A stretch of 64,000 nt of DNA from NCBI GenBank assembly GCA_963703355.1, contig OY969813.1, positions 4,092,001 to 4,156,000 of the forward strand, written 5' to 3'. Origin of the DNA: Puia sp963703355. GTDB taxonomy: Bacteria; Bacteroidota; Bacteroidia; Chitinophagales; Chitinophagaceae. The notes beneath the pieces were generated by a model. The model was not told where the DNA came from. It saw only the letters and a program-made list of their open reading frames with translations, and ran no database searches. The translations under genes and the position numbers were made by a program. This document shows positions 7,653-16,157 of the stretch, piece by piece. Positions within the stretch are counted from its first letter, which is position 1; each line of letters begins with the position of its first letter.

Positions 7653-9584
7653 ATGTATATGGAAGAAAACCAAATTGTTAACTCAAACGCTGAAGGCCAG
7701 GAGCCAACTGCAGATACTGCAGTAGCTACAGCGACAACAACAGCACCTGCCGCAAACGGAAATGGCAAAACATGGCCGGCTCCGACAGCTCACGACGATT
7801 TCGACTGGACGATCGACAAGAGAAACGTTGCAGCTTACAAAAAAGAAGAGAAAGAGAAGTACGACAAAGTGTATGAAAATACTTTTGTTCAGATCACCGA
7901 CGGAGAACTTATTAAAGGTCTCGTAGTAGGTGTTACGAAAACTGACGTTGTAGTAAACATCGGATTTAAAAGTGATGGTCTCGTTTCACTGAATGAATTC
8001 CGCGATCTGCAGAATCTGAAAAGTGGCGACGAAGTGGAAGTGATGGTGATGGAGAAAGAAGACAGAGAAGGTCATCTTCACCTAAGCCGCAAACAGGCAC
8101 GTATTACACGCGCATGGGAACGTATTGTTGAAATTCACAAAACGGGTGAAGTGGTTACCGGAACGGTTACCAGCAAAACCAAGGGTGGATTGATTGTGGA
8201 CGTTTTCGGAATGGAAACATTCTTGCCAGGATCACAGATCGACGTGAAACCCGTTACTGATTACGATCAGTTCGTTGGAAAGACAATGGAATTCAAAGTG
8301 GTTAAAGTAAATGATACCATCAAGAATGCCGTTGTATCTCACAAAGCTCTTATTGAAAGTGATATCGAAGCACAACGTGCCGAGATCATGAGCAAACTCG
8401 AAAAAGGCCAGGTACTCGAAGGAACCATCAAGAACATCACCGATTTCGGTGCGTTTATGGACCTCGGCGGACTGGATGGTTTGTTATACATAACTGATAT
8501 CAGCTGGGGACGTATCAGTCATCCGAGTGAAGTACTCAAACTGGATCAGAAACTTCAGGTTGTGGTACTCGATTTCGATGATGGTAAGAAACGTATCAGT
8601 CTTGGTTTGAAACAACTCACGCCACATCCATGGGATGTGTTGCCTGATACTATTAAAGAAGGTGAAATCGTGAAAGGTAAAGTAGTGAATATTGAAGACT
8701 ACGGCGCTTTTCTCGAAATCATGCCAGGTGTTGAAGGTCTGGTTCACGTAAGTGAAATCACATGGGCCAACACGCCAATCAATGCGAAGGAATTCTTTAA
8801 ACTGGGAGATGAACACCAGGCACGCATCGTAACGCTCGATAAAAACGCACGCAAGATGAGCCTTTCGATCAAGCAACTCAGTGAAGATCCATGGAGCACG
8901 ATTGAAACACGTTTCCCACAGGGCAGCAAACACAATGGTCTGGTAAAGAACATTACACCTTATGGAGTATTTGTTGAACTCTCACCAGGCATCGGTGGTA
9001 TGATTCATATCAGCGACCTGAGCTGGCTGAAAAGATTCAATCATCCATCTGAATACACAAAAGTTGGTCAGCATATCGACGTGCTGATTCTCAGCATCGA
9101 TAAAGAAAACCGCAAATTGCAGCTGGGACATAAACAACTGGAAGAAGATCCATGGAATGCACTTGAAAATACATTTGCAGTTGGTACCGTCCACGAAGGA
9201 ACGGTAACACGCAAAGATGACAAGGGTGCGCTGGTGCAACTTCCTTATGGACTCGAAGGATTTGCTCCAAGCCGTCATCTTGCAAAAGAAGACGGAAAGC
9301 AGATTATGGCTGATGAAACTGCACAATTCATGGTGATCGAATTTGACCGCAATGAAAAACGCATCGTTTTATCCCACACACGCATCTGGGAACAGGCGAA
9401 AGCTGAAGAAAAAGATGTAGCGCGTAAGGAAGCGAAGGTTGATGCCGATAAAACACGCAAGGCTGTGAAGACGATCCAGAACAAGGTTGAAAAACCAACA
9501 CTCGGTGATCTCGGAGCACTTGCTGAAATCAAGGAGAAACTGCAGCAGGAAGAAAAAGGCGGAGATGAAGCGCCTAAAGCTTAA
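7653..9584 (+). CDS. rpsA: 30S ribosomal protein S1
   Basis: 643 residues with six S1 (OB-fold) RNA-binding domains, at about 80-145, 160-230, 248-318, 333-405, 420-492 and 505-575. Repeated signatures such as 'ITDFGAFMDL', 'IEDYGAFLEI' and 'ITPYGVFVEL' are visible. It is preceded by an acidic, low-complexity alanine/threonine N-terminus and followed by a basic then glutamate-rich tail. It binds mRNA to the 30S subunit, which matters in a phylum with weak Shine-Dalgarno sites. Starts at 7653 and 7659 are both possible. The last codons (APKA and stop) are written by heptad units, and the TAA stop (9582-9584) is inside the unit GCTTAAC. Confidence 0.97.
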   Translation: MYMEENQIVNSNAEGQEPTADTAVATATTTAPAANGNGKTWPAPTAHDDFDWTIDKRNVAAYKKEEKEKYDKVYENTFVQITDGELIKGLVVGVTKTDVVVNIGFKSDGLVSLNEFRDLQNLKSGDEVEVMVMEKEDREGHLHLSRKQARITRAWERIVEIHKTGEVVTGTVTSKTKGGLIVDVFGMETFLPGSQIDVKPVTDYDQFVGKTMEFKVVKVNDTIKNAVVSHKALIESDIEAQRAEIMSKLEKGQVLEGTIKNITDFGAFMDLGGLDGLLYITDISWGRISHPSEVLKLDQKLQVVVLDFDDGKKRISLGLKQLTPHPWDVLPDTIKEGEIVKGKVVNIEDYGAFLEIMPGVEGLVHVSEITWANTPINAKEFFKLGDEHQARIVTLDKNARKMSLSIKQLSEDPWSTIETRFPQGSKHNGLVKNITPYGVFVELSPGIGGMIHISDLSWLKRFNHPSEYTKVGQHIDVLILSIDKENRKLQLGHKQLEEDPWNALENTFAVGTVHEGTVTRKDDKGALVQLPYGLEGFAPSRHLAKEDGKQIMADETAQFMVIEFDRNEKRIVLSHTRIWEQAKAEEKDVARKEAKVDADKTRKAVKTIQNKVEKPTLGDLGALAEIKEKLQQEEKGGDEAPKA

Positions 9585-9612
9585 CGCTTAAAGCTGAACG
9601 CGCAACGCGATT
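9572..9612. repeat. heptad array GCNNNNN overlapping rpsA stop
   Basis: Units GCCTAAA, GCTTAAC, GCTTAAA, GCTGAAC and GCGCAAC plus a partial unit. The first two lie in the rpsA coding sequence and the second supplies its stop codon. It faces the oppositely oriented array at 9764-9805. Confidence 0.9.
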
Positions 9613-9619
9613 AAAATAT

Positions 9620-9650
9620 AAACCCTCTCTTAACCGGGAGGGTTTTTTTA
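9620..9650 (+). terminator. intrinsic terminator of rpsA
   Basis: AAACCCTC (9620-9627) pairs with GAGGGTTT (9638-9645), followed by a T run to 9649. It starts 36 bp after the rpsA stop. Confidence 0.92.
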
Positions 9651-9655
9651 TTTTC

Positions 9656-9732
9656 GTGTATCGCATATCGTGTATCGAGAATCATGTATCGCATATCGTT
9701 AATCGATGCACGATTTACGATCTACGAACAAC
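9656..9732. repeat. heptad array of a second type (GNNNATC)
   Basis: Eleven 7 bp units in constant phase directly after the rpsA terminator. Units include GTGTATC, GCATATC, GAGAATC and GTTAATC, shading into GATTTAC and GATCTAC at the right end. The consensus differs from the GCNNAAN arrays but the period is the same. Confidence 0.88.
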
Positions 9733-9763
9733 TCCCTCCCTGTGTGGGGCCCACGTTAATGAA

Positions 9764-9805
9764 TATGCGCGTTAAGCTTTAGGCCTTAAGCTTCAGGCTT
9801 TAAGC
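9764..9805. repeat. heptad array NNNNNGC overlapping flavoprotein stop
   Basis: On the plus strand units end in GC (GTTAAGC, TTTAGGC, CTTAAGC, TTCAGGC, TTTAAGC); on the minus strand they read GCNNNNN. The array covers the last codons (GLKPEA) of the minus-strand flavoprotein, and the unit at 9785-9791 supplies its TAA stop. It converges with the rpsA tail array. Confidence 0.9.
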
Positions 9806-11360
9806 CTTCTTCATGAAAATCCTGCTCCATATTTACCGCCCAGATGTTACTTCTGTCTTTTAGATTATTGATTATGTTATCCACTGCAGTCATGGCCGTC
9901 ATCATGCTGTGATCGGCGTTGTTGTATCGGTGCATGCCATTGCGGCCAATGAGATATAAGTTTTCTATGCTGTCAAGAAATTGCTGTATTATCGGAAACT
10001 GTTCATAAGTTCCAATATAAGACGGATATGCTTTCGGGACTTTGATAACGGTGGCATCGATGAGCGTTTCCTGCTGAATCAGTCCGATCTCGCGGATTTC
10101 TTTTAACGCGAGTGCTTTCATTTCTTCCTTCGAATTATTCCATACAGCGTCAGATTCTGAACAGAAAAATTCCAATCCCACCCAAAGATTGTTTTTGTCC
10201 CGTACCATGCAGGGACTCCAGTTGTTGAATATTTGTAATCTTCCTGCAATTAAATTCTTATCCTGCAGATAAATCCAGTTATCCGTAAGTTTTTCAAATG
10301 CTTTGCTATTCCGATCATCGTATTTTTTGAAAAGTAATCCTACCATGATAAAATCGCGATAGGATAAATTAACGGCGAGATTCTTTACAGTAGGAGGGAC
10401 TTCGATATTTTCGAGGCTCTCCACAAGGTTTTTCACCGGTATGGTAGAAAAGAAATAATCTCCTGAAAATTCAATGAGTTTGCCCGTGGATATTTCTTTG
10501 CAGCGGATGGCATCGATATTATTTCCCACCGCGATTGTTTTTTCTACTTCCATCCCCAAATGAAGTTCACCTCCGAGGGCTATTATTTTCTTCGCAACTG
10601 CTTCCCACATTTGCCCGGGACCTTTTTCCGGATACAGGAACTGTTCGATAAGACTCGTGCTTACTCCCTGCTGATGGATGGTTTTGTTAGAAGAGAAAAG
10701 AGATTTGAGCGACTGAAGAATCGCTTTACTGATATTCAGATCTTTTATTCGCTGACGGCCCCAGTCCGCCGGAATCAACGCACAATCCACGCCCCAGATC
10801 TTTTCCGTATAACCCTTAAAGAAAGTATGATATAATTCTTTTCCGAAACGGTTGATGAAGAACTGCTCAAGGGTTTGCTCTTCTTGAGTGGGAAACCATT
10901 TCGCCCAAAAATAAGAAGCCGTTATTCGGGCTATTTTAACTGTGCCGAAATTCCGAAGTGTTTTGCGATTAAATGAGAGTGGATAGTCGAAGAAGGAATG
11001 ATTAAAATAAATGCTGGATTTTCTGGGGCGTATCAACATATTACCATCGGGATTCTCTGAAACCATTGCATTCAATGGCAAATCAATAGTCTGATTATGA
11101 TAAGTGATTGGAATTTCCTTTGAGGAATCAATTACGAGCGGAAGGAACTGCAACCACCATTTGGTGATTTTCTCCGATTTGGAAAAAAAGCGGTGACCGC
11201 CGATATCTATCAGGTTGCCCTTGTAGTTGATCGTTTTGGAAAGTCCGCCTACCTGGTTATCCATTTCGACGATAACCGGTTTTATGTCTGTTCTCGTGAG
11301 CAGTTCGTATGCGGCTGTGAGTCCTGCGGGACCAGCACCCATGATGATTGCTTTTTTCAT
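9786..11360 (-). CDS. FAD-dependent oxidoreductase, UDP-galactopyranose mutase-like
   Basis: 524 residues from the ATG at 11360, preferred because it begins directly at the FAD-binding strand (MKKAIIMGAGPAGLTAAYEL); the longer open frame upstream is not conserved-looking. Rossmann GxGxxG is followed by 'QVGGLSKT' and 'DIGGHRFFSK', typical of the protoporphyrinogen oxidase / UDP-galactopyranose mutase group of flavoproteins. The C-terminus has 'NLYLIGRNGMHRYNNADHS', the FAD-contacting end of this group. It overlaps the GT87-like gene by ATGA, so the two are translationally coupled, which suggests a role in glycan or lipid-linked sugar metabolism. The reaction is not known. The 3' end is formed by heptad units. 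Confidence 0.85.
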   Translation of the reverse strand: MKKAIIMGAGPAGLTAAYELLTRTDIKPVIVEMDNQVGGLSKTINYKGNLIDIGGHRFFSKSEKITKWWLQFLPLVIDSSKEIPITYHNQTIDLPLNAMVSENPDGNMLIRPRKSSIYFNHSFFDYPLSFNRKTLRNFGTVKIARITASYFWAKWFPTQEEQTLEQFFINRFGKELYHTFFKGYTEKIWGVDCALIPADWGRQRIKDLNISKAILQSLKSLFSSNKTIHQQGVSTSLIEQFLYPEKGPGQMWEAVAKKIIALGGELHLGMEVEKTIAVGNNIDAIRCKEISTGKLIEFSGDYFFSTIPVKNLVESLENIEVPPTVKNLAVNLSYRDFIMVGLLFKKYDDRNSKAFEKLTDNWIYLQDKNLIAGRLQIFNNWSPCMVRDKNNLWVGLEFFCSESDAVWNNSKEEMKALALKEIREIGLIQQETLIDATVIKVPKAYPSYIGTYEQFPIIQQFLDSIENLYLIGRNGMHRYNNADHSMMTAMTAVDNIINNLKDRSNIWAVNMEQDFHEEGLKPEA

Positions 11361-12709
11361 GTTACCGGTTTTATTCGGGAGGAGAAAACGAGTAACATCA
11401 GTCCTGTCAGCCAGCAAAATTCTCCCAGCGTATGTCGCATGGGCAACCATGCGATATTGACAATATTCAGGACTAATCCCAGGATCAATAGGAAGAAAAT
11501 GGGGTGCTTCCATTCTGGCAGGAGCAGAAATCCTGCAAGTACCAAGGGAAACCACTGAACGGTATTGTATTGATGATGGTATATCGGATTGAATATTTCG
11601 ACAATCATATATAACAGAAAACCAAAAAGCAGGATCTGAAGATTTTGCGGATTGAATTTTCGGTAATGAATGAAAAATAAAATGCAGAGTAGGCTAACCG
11701 TACAAATCATACCTGAGATGAGTATGGCCAGCGGTAGTTTCCTGTGAAATATTTTATAATAGATTACAAAAATGTTCCCGTTTTCTGAGTAGAGTTTGAT
11801 TGGATGTGCTAAGGAAAGCCGGTAAACGTCCGCCATATCAAATCCTTCTACATTGGAAAACTTTGAAGTACTGCCGATATGAGCAGGTGGCAATCCGTTA
11901 GCAGCTTTCTGATGTAATTGAACCTGCATGTTCATTGCATTCAGATAGTCTTCGTATAACGCTTTTTCATACGGACTTATAAAAATAAATAATCCGTAAA
12001 TAATTAAACTGCCAAAGCCGGCAGACAGAAATAGCAGGTTTTTTTTATAGCTGAATATAAAGGGAATAAATATTACTATGCCTATGGGTCGGGTAAGCAC
12101 AAACATTGCAGCGATCAAACCACCCAGAATGACCAGGGGTTTTTTACTATTAACAAGAGCTGTAATTAGACAACAAATTAAGAATGCAACGAAAAGATAT
12201 ATCTGTCCAGCTGCGATTAGATTTTTCCAGGCCTCGGTCGCAGTAAATAATACTCCGATATTTAACAGTAGCCATTTTTTCTCCTTTGACGGTGTAAGTC
12301 CTGCGATCATTCCGATCATAGCTGCCCATAAAATATATTGAAGCCATAACCAGATTCTGGAAATTGTTCGTTGCGGTAAATCGCAGATCGGGTAAAGGAG
12401 CTCATGCGTAAAGGGACTCGCAGTGATTTTATTTACATCGGAAGCCAGCGGTATTTTATTTTCGCGCGACCCGTCGGGTGATAGCCAGCTGTCTTCATCC
12501 TGATTGTAATATTTGATCCCATCCCCAATTTGCCAGTGATAATGATATGGAAGTTTGCCGTCTTTTTGTAAACGGGCACCGACGACACGGTTACGCAAAT
12601 CACCAGGATATTGATTTTCCATTTGTATATCCCGATAAACAGAATGGGCCAGTAAGAAGGCCAGCAATACTGTATTGAGCAGGAGCATTTTCTTATCAGG
12701 AAATATCAT
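11357..12709 (-). CDS. GT87-like integral membrane glycosyltransferase
   Basis: 450 residues, with about ten hydrophobic segments and a large extracytoplasmic loop after the first (about 30-110). The layout and the 'DLRNRVVGARLQKDGKLPYH' stretch after the first membrane helix fit GT87/DUF2029-type polyprenol-phosphate-sugar-dependent mannosyltransferases of the GT-C fold. Such enzymes act in the inner membrane and transfer a sugar from a polyprenyl-phosphate donor on the outer face. The stop overlaps the start of the UDP-galactopyranose-mutase-like gene (ATGA), so the pair probably works together on a surface glycan. Sugar and acceptor are unknown. Confidence 0.7.
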   Translation of the reverse strand: MIFPDKKMLLLNTVLLAFLLAHSVYRDIQMENQYPGDLRNRVVGARLQKDGKLPYHYHWQIGDGIKYYNQDEDSWLSPDGSRENKIPLASDVNKITASPFTHELLYPICDLPQRTISRIWLWLQYILWAAMIGMIAGLTPSKEKKWLLLNIGVLFTATEAWKNLIAAGQIYLFVAFLICCLITALVNSKKPLVILGGLIAAMFVLTRPIGIVIFIPFIFSYKKNLLFLSAGFGSLIIYGLFIFISPYEKALYEDYLNAMNMQVQLHQKAANGLPPAHIGSTSKFSNVEGFDMADVYRLSLAHPIKLYSENGNIFVIYYKIFHRKLPLAILISGMICTVSLLCILFFIHYRKFNPQNLQILLFGFLLYMIVEIFNPIYHHQYNTVQWFPLVLAGFLLLPEWKHPIFFLLILGLVLNIVNIAWLPMRHTLGEFCWLTGLMLLVFSSRIKPVT

Positions 12710-12736
12710 GTCTTCAAGGTAAACGCTAAACGAGCA

Positions 12737-13249
12737 CTAAATATCCATAAACAATGCCTTTAGTTCGTTGGCATCCTGGGGTTTCATTTTACCGCCAAGG
12801 ATCAGTCGCAGCTGGCGGCGTCGCAGGGCGCTGTCAAATAATCTTATCTCTTCTTCGGTTTCGGGAAGAAGTCCGGGAACCGTTATGGGTTTTCTGTCTA
12901 TATCCAATGAAACAAAAGTATAATAAGCTTCATTGCTTTTATATTTCTGCTGACTAATAAAATCTTCTCCCCATACTTTCATATGCACTTCCATGGAAGT
13001 CGTAAATGCTCTGCTCAAACTGGCATGAATATGTACTGCGTTTCCCAGTTTGATGGGATTTTCGAAGGAAATATTGTCTACCGATGCTGTCACTACCGGC
13101 GTATTGCAGTGTTTACCTGCGCAAAGCGCAGCGGCAATGTCCATCCAGTACATGAGCCTGCCTCCCATGAGATTGCCAAATACATTGGTATCGTTTGGAA
13201 GAACGAGTTCCGTCATGATAACCTGGGAATCTTTTGGTGATTTTACCAT
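12737..13249 (-). CDS. acyl-CoA thioesterase, hotdog fold (YciA/BFIT type)
   Basis: 170 residues. Hydrolyses acyl-CoA to free acid and CoA in the cytoplasm. The active-site stretch 'LPNDTNVFGNLMGGRLMYWM' (about 17-36) is the hallmark of this hotdog group, with N/D before the 'G..mGG..m.wmD' helix. The C-terminal tail (about 125-170) is longer than minimal hotdog domains. The start at 13249 gives a normal N-terminus. It lies 27 bp upstream of the GT87-like gene on the same strand, so the three may be co-transcribed without obvious common function. Confidence 0.9.
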   Translation of the reverse strand: MVKSPKDSQVIMTELVLPNDTNVFGNLMGGRLMYWMDIAAALCAGKHCNTPVVTASVDNISFENPIKLGNAVHIHASLSRAFTTSMEVHMKVWGEDFISQQKYKSNEAYYTFVSLDIDRKPITVPGLLPETEEEIRLFDSALRRRQLRLILGGKMKPQDANELKALFMDI

Positions 13250-13296
13250 TTTAATAATTTTATATTCAAAAATTTATGTCCCGGTCTGATAGAAAA

Positions 13297-14394
13297 TTAA
13301 ATAATTACCCGGTCACTGGTTTTTAAAAAACCTTCGTCGATGTCTGCTCCGATTCCCGGTGATTCCGGAATCTCAAGATGATAACCCCTAAACTGTATAC
13401 CGCCTGTTACGGGGTCAATCTGATGGCCGAGCAAACATGTATCCATGTCATAAAATTGAATATTGTGCTGCGACAATGCAAAATGCGCAAAGGCAGAAAG
13501 TGCCAGACGGCTTTCCAGCATGCCGCCCATCATGCAGGGTATGTTGTGCGAGGCGCAGACTTCGTTAATTCTTAAAGCTTCTGCAATTCCCCCGGATTTG
13601 GAGAACTTAATATTTACATAGTCACAGGCGCCCGCAGCAATTAATCGTAAGGCATCATGGTGATTAAAAACGCTTTCATCTGCCATGATTTTGATAGGAG
13701 AGACTTTACGAAGTTCCGGCAAACGATGGTCGTTCCACTGTCGCATGGGCTGCTCGCAGAATTCGATGTTCGCATCGGCCATTCTGGCTAGTGCTGTTTT
13801 AGCTGTTTCGAAATCCCAACCCTGATTAGCGTCTATGCGCAAACGAATGTCATCACCTACTGCTTCCCGAATCTTCTGTATTCGTAAAGGATCTGTGGCT
13901 CCGTCTTTTCCCAATTTGACTTTCAGAATGCGGAATCCATTCTTTTTAAATTCAACAGCCTGCGCTGCCATCGTTTCGGGTTCATCAATACCAATCGTAA
14001 TATCAGTTTCCAGCAATTTGTTTTTTCCTTTCAGAAATTTATACAGGGGAACATTTTCCCTTTTTGAGGCAAGATCATAAAGTGCCATATCAAAAGCACT
14101 TTTGACTGTTGTATTAAACGCCGTAAAATCATCCAGCTCTTTCAAACGGGTATTGATATCGAGTGGATTTTTTCCCTTCCAAAGAGTCGCAAACTCCTTA
14201 GCCATTTCAAAACAGGTGGACTGTGTTTCACCAACGATCATCGGAAATGCAGAGCATTCACCGACTCCGGTAATGTCTTCATCGGTTTCCACGCGGATAA
14301 ATAAATTCTGTGCATGATGCATGGTTCCCGTCGCAATCCGAAAGGGAATCATGGGTATTGAAAGGCGGTAAATGTGGGTTCGAAGAATCTTCAT
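13297..14394 (-). CDS. dipeptide epimerase (enolase superfamily)
   Basis: 365 residues, of the mandelate racemase / muconate lactonising enzyme group, most like L-Ala-D/L-Glu epimerases that recycle murein dipeptides. The N-terminal capping domain (1-125) is followed by a (beta/alpha)7 barrel. Catalytic K158-x-K160 and K263 ('NIKFSKSGG') face each other; metal ligands are D188 ('DANQGW'), E214 ('EQP') and D239 ('ADES'). The specificity loop supports dipeptide epimerase, but related activities cannot be excluded. It is divergent from proline dehydrogenase, with two facing heptad arrays between them. Confidence 0.92.
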   Translation of the reverse strand: MKILRTHIYRLSIPMIPFRIATGTMHHAQNLFIRVETDEDITGVGECSAFPMIVGETQSTCFEMAKEFATLWKGKNPLDINTRLKELDDFTAFNTTVKSAFDMALYDLASKRENVPLYKFLKGKNKLLETDITIGIDEPETMAAQAVEFKKNGFRILKVKLGKDGATDPLRIQKIREAVGDDIRLRIDANQGWDFETAKTALARMADANIEFCEQPMRQWNDHRLPELRKVSPIKIMADESVFNHHDALRLIAAGACDYVNIKFSKSGGIAEALRINEVCASHNIPCMMGGMLESRLALSAFAHFALSQHNIQFYDMDTCLLGHQIDPVTGGIQFRGYHLEIPESPGIGADIDEGFLKTSDRVII

Positions 14395-14420
14395 GAAGAT
14401 GGCCGAAATTACAATTTTAA

Positions 14421-14476
14421 GCCTAAAGCCTAAAGCCTAAAGCCTAAAGCTTAAGGCATAAGGCGTAAGGCTGAGC
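14421..14476. repeat. heptad array GCNNNNN, 8 units
   Basis: Four identical GCCTAAA units, then GCTTAAG, GCATAAG, GCGTAAG and GCTGAGC. It lies in the divergent promoter region upstream of the dipeptide epimerase. A one-mismatch -7 element for that gene (TAATTTCG, read on the minus strand, 14404-14411) would put its -33 inside this array. It converges with the array at 14560-14657. Confidence 0.93.
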
Positions 14477-14559
14477 GTAGAATAAAAAAAGTTCTTTAAA
14501 ATAATGTGATAACAAACTTACTTCTGGTTAATAAACTTTTAAATGGCCTCCGTATTTTC

Positions 14560-14657
14560 GATAAGCGTTTCGCGTTTCGCGTTTTGCTTTAAGCTTTAAG
14601 CCTTATGCTTTAAGCCTTACGCCTTACGCTTTAGGCTTTGGGTTTTCAACTTTGGGC
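14560..14657. repeat. heptad array NNNNNGC, 14 units
   Basis: Units run in constant phase: GATAAGC, GTTTCGC, GTTTTGC, TTTAAGC, CTTATGC, CTTACGC, TTTAGGC and relatives, ending in the diverged TTTGGGT, TTTCAAC and TTTGGGC. The -33 element of the proline dehydrogenase promoter (14637-14640) lies in one of these units. Confidence 0.93.
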
Positions 14658-14667
14658 TTTACATTTG
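14637..14667 (+). promoter_or_regulatory. Bacteroidota-type promoter of proline dehydrogenase
   Basis: -33 TTTG (14637-14640), 19 bp spacer, -7 TACATTTG (14660-14667), a perfect TAnnTTTG, 16 bp before the ATG at 14684. The -33 box is inside the heptad array, as in rpsA. The implied leader is very short. Confidence 0.75.
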
Positions 14668-14683
14668 CTGCAGCCGGATTATT

Positions 14684-15940
14684 ATGATGGATCAGCCCGT
14701 TTCTTTCGAGAACACAGAAAACGCATTTGCTTATAAGTCGGATGCAGAACTCAAAAAAGCCAAATTTCTTTTTAAAAGCATGGGCTCTCCATTTCTTGTA
14801 AAATGGGGCACCCGCCTGACGCCCTGGGCGATTCGTTTAAAACTTCCCATTAAAGGGTTTATCCGGAAAACCATCTTCTCTCAATTTGTTGGGGGTGAGA
14901 CCTTAAAACAAACGGCTCCCGTTGCACAGAAACTGGCTGCATATCATGTTCAGGTTATTTTGGATTATGGGGTTGAAGGAGGAAATAACGGTGAAACCGG
15001 TTTTGACCATGCCTGCGAAGAATTCATTCGTGTAATAAATTATGCAGCTTCACAATCCAATATTCCCTTCATCAGTATTAAAGTAACCGGGTTTGCGCGT
15101 TTTGAATTGCTGGAGAAGCTGGATAAATCGCTTGATCTCAGCTCAGGTTCTTTAATGAAAAGATATGCAAAGGCACTGGAAGGTTTTACTGCAGATGAAT
15201 CAGCAGAATGGGAGCGGGTACGCACGCGTATGCAGAAAATTTGTATGCAGGCTTCGGCAAAAGAAATCGGCGTTCTTGTAGACGCCGAAGAAACCTGGAT
15301 ACAGGATCCCGTGGATGTTTTGAGTATTCAGATGATGCAGTTTTTTAACAAGGAAAAAGTTACTGTATATAATACGGTGCAACTTTACCGGCACGACAGG
15401 CTTTCGTTTTTAAAAGATATGCTCGAGGCGGCCGAACTCAAAGAATTTGTACTCGGTGTTAAACTGGTACGGGGGGCATATATGGAGAAAGAAAGGGCGA
15501 GGGCCTCAGAAAAAGGATATCTTTCGCCCATTCAGCCGGATAAAGATGCGACCGACAGAGATTACAATGCCGGCGTTGAATTCTGTATCGATCATATTGA
15601 AAAAATAGCTTCCATTGTAGCATCACATAATGATTACAGCAATTTACAAGCGATGGAGTTGTTAAGTGCAAGGGGAATTCCTTTTTCGCACCCTCATATT
15701 CATTTTTCGCAACTTTATGGGATGAGCGACCAGATTACTTTTAATCTTGCCAAAGCCGGATGTTCCGTGAGTAAATATCTTCCTTTTGGTCCCATAGAAG
15801 ATGTGATCCCCTACCTGATGCGCAGGGCTGAAGAAAACAGTTCGCTCAGCGGGCAAACCGGGAGGGAACTTGCTTTAATTAATAAAGAGATGGAAAGAAG
15901 GCGGGAAGCTGAACGCTTAACGCGTAACGCGGAACGCTGA
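14684..15940 (+). CDS. proline dehydrogenase
   Basis: 418 residues; FAD enzyme that oxidises proline to pyrroline-5-carboxylate and passes electrons to the quinone pool. The PRODH (beta/alpha)8 barrel is seen in 'ISIKVTGFARFELLEKL', 'GVLVDAEETWIQDPVDVL', 'VLGVKLVRGAYMEKERARA' and 'LPFGPIEDVIPYLMRRAEEN'. It is the monofunctional form without a P5C dehydrogenase domain, and no such gene is nearby. The last 12 residues (from about 407, '...ERLTRNAER') are encoded by a heptad array, and the TGA stop (15938-15940) is inside the unit GCTGAAC; the natural end was probably shorter or different. Confidence 0.95.
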   Translation: MMDQPVSFENTENAFAYKSDAELKKAKFLFKSMGSPFLVKWGTRLTPWAIRLKLPIKGFIRKTIFSQFVGGETLKQTAPVAQKLAAYHVQVILDYGVEGGNNGETGFDHACEEFIRVINYAASQSNIPFISIKVTGFARFELLEKLDKSLDLSSGSLMKRYAKALEGFTADESAEWERVRTRMQKICMQASAKEIGVLVDAEETWIQDPVDVLSIQMMQFFNKEKVTVYNTVQLYRHDRLSFLKDMLEAAELKEFVLGVKLVRGAYMEKERARASEKGYLSPIQPDKDATDRDYNAGVEFCIDHIEKIASIVASHNDYSNLQAMELLSARGIPFSHPHIHFSQLYGMSDQITFNLAKAGCSVSKYLPFGPIEDVIPYLMRRAEENSSLSGQTGRELALINKEMERRREAERLTRNAER

Positions 15941-15984
15941 ACGCCAAACGCTGAACGCGCAACGCTGAACGCGCAACGCCTGGG
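15901..15984. repeat. heptad array GCNNNNN, 12 units, overlapping stop codon
   Basis: Twelve units such as GCTGAAC, GCTTAAC, GCGTAAC, GCCAAAC and GCGCAAC. The first six overlap the proline dehydrogenase coding end. Positions 15940-15965 are a perfect 26 bp inverted copy of 16109-16134 in the facing array. Confidence 0.95.
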
Positions 15985-16054
15985 TAAAGACAAAGAGTTG
16001 TTTTTTTTACGATATTCGAATAATGTTCCCGAAGTTGAAATCTCAGGTAAAAAC

Positions 16055-16157
16055 CTTAAGATTTACGCTTTACGTTTTCAGACTTACGCCTTAAGTGTTC
16101 AGCGTTCCGCGTTGCGCGTTCAGCGTTTGGCGTTAAGCGTTCAGCGTTAAGCTTTAA
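16055..16157. repeat. heptad array NNNNNGC, about 15 units, abutting tRNA-Val
   Basis: Units such as TTTACGC, CTTACGC, GTTCAGC, GTTCCGC, GTTGCGC, GTTTGGC and GTTAAGC run up to the first base of the tRNA; the last unit would include its first two G. It is the convergent partner of 15901-15984. No promoter is visible between the array and the tRNA. Confidence 0.94.

Noticed and set aside
10560..10835. Plus-strand ORFs inside the flavoprotein gene and similar shadow frames elsewhere
   Set aside because: They are antisense to genes with clear family signatures and have no own features.
11361..11555. Extended N-terminus of the flavoprotein (65 more residues)
   Set aside because: It lies inside the GT87-like gene, does not look conserved, and the FAD-binding strand begins exactly at the ATG at 11360, which overlaps the upstream stop by ATGA.
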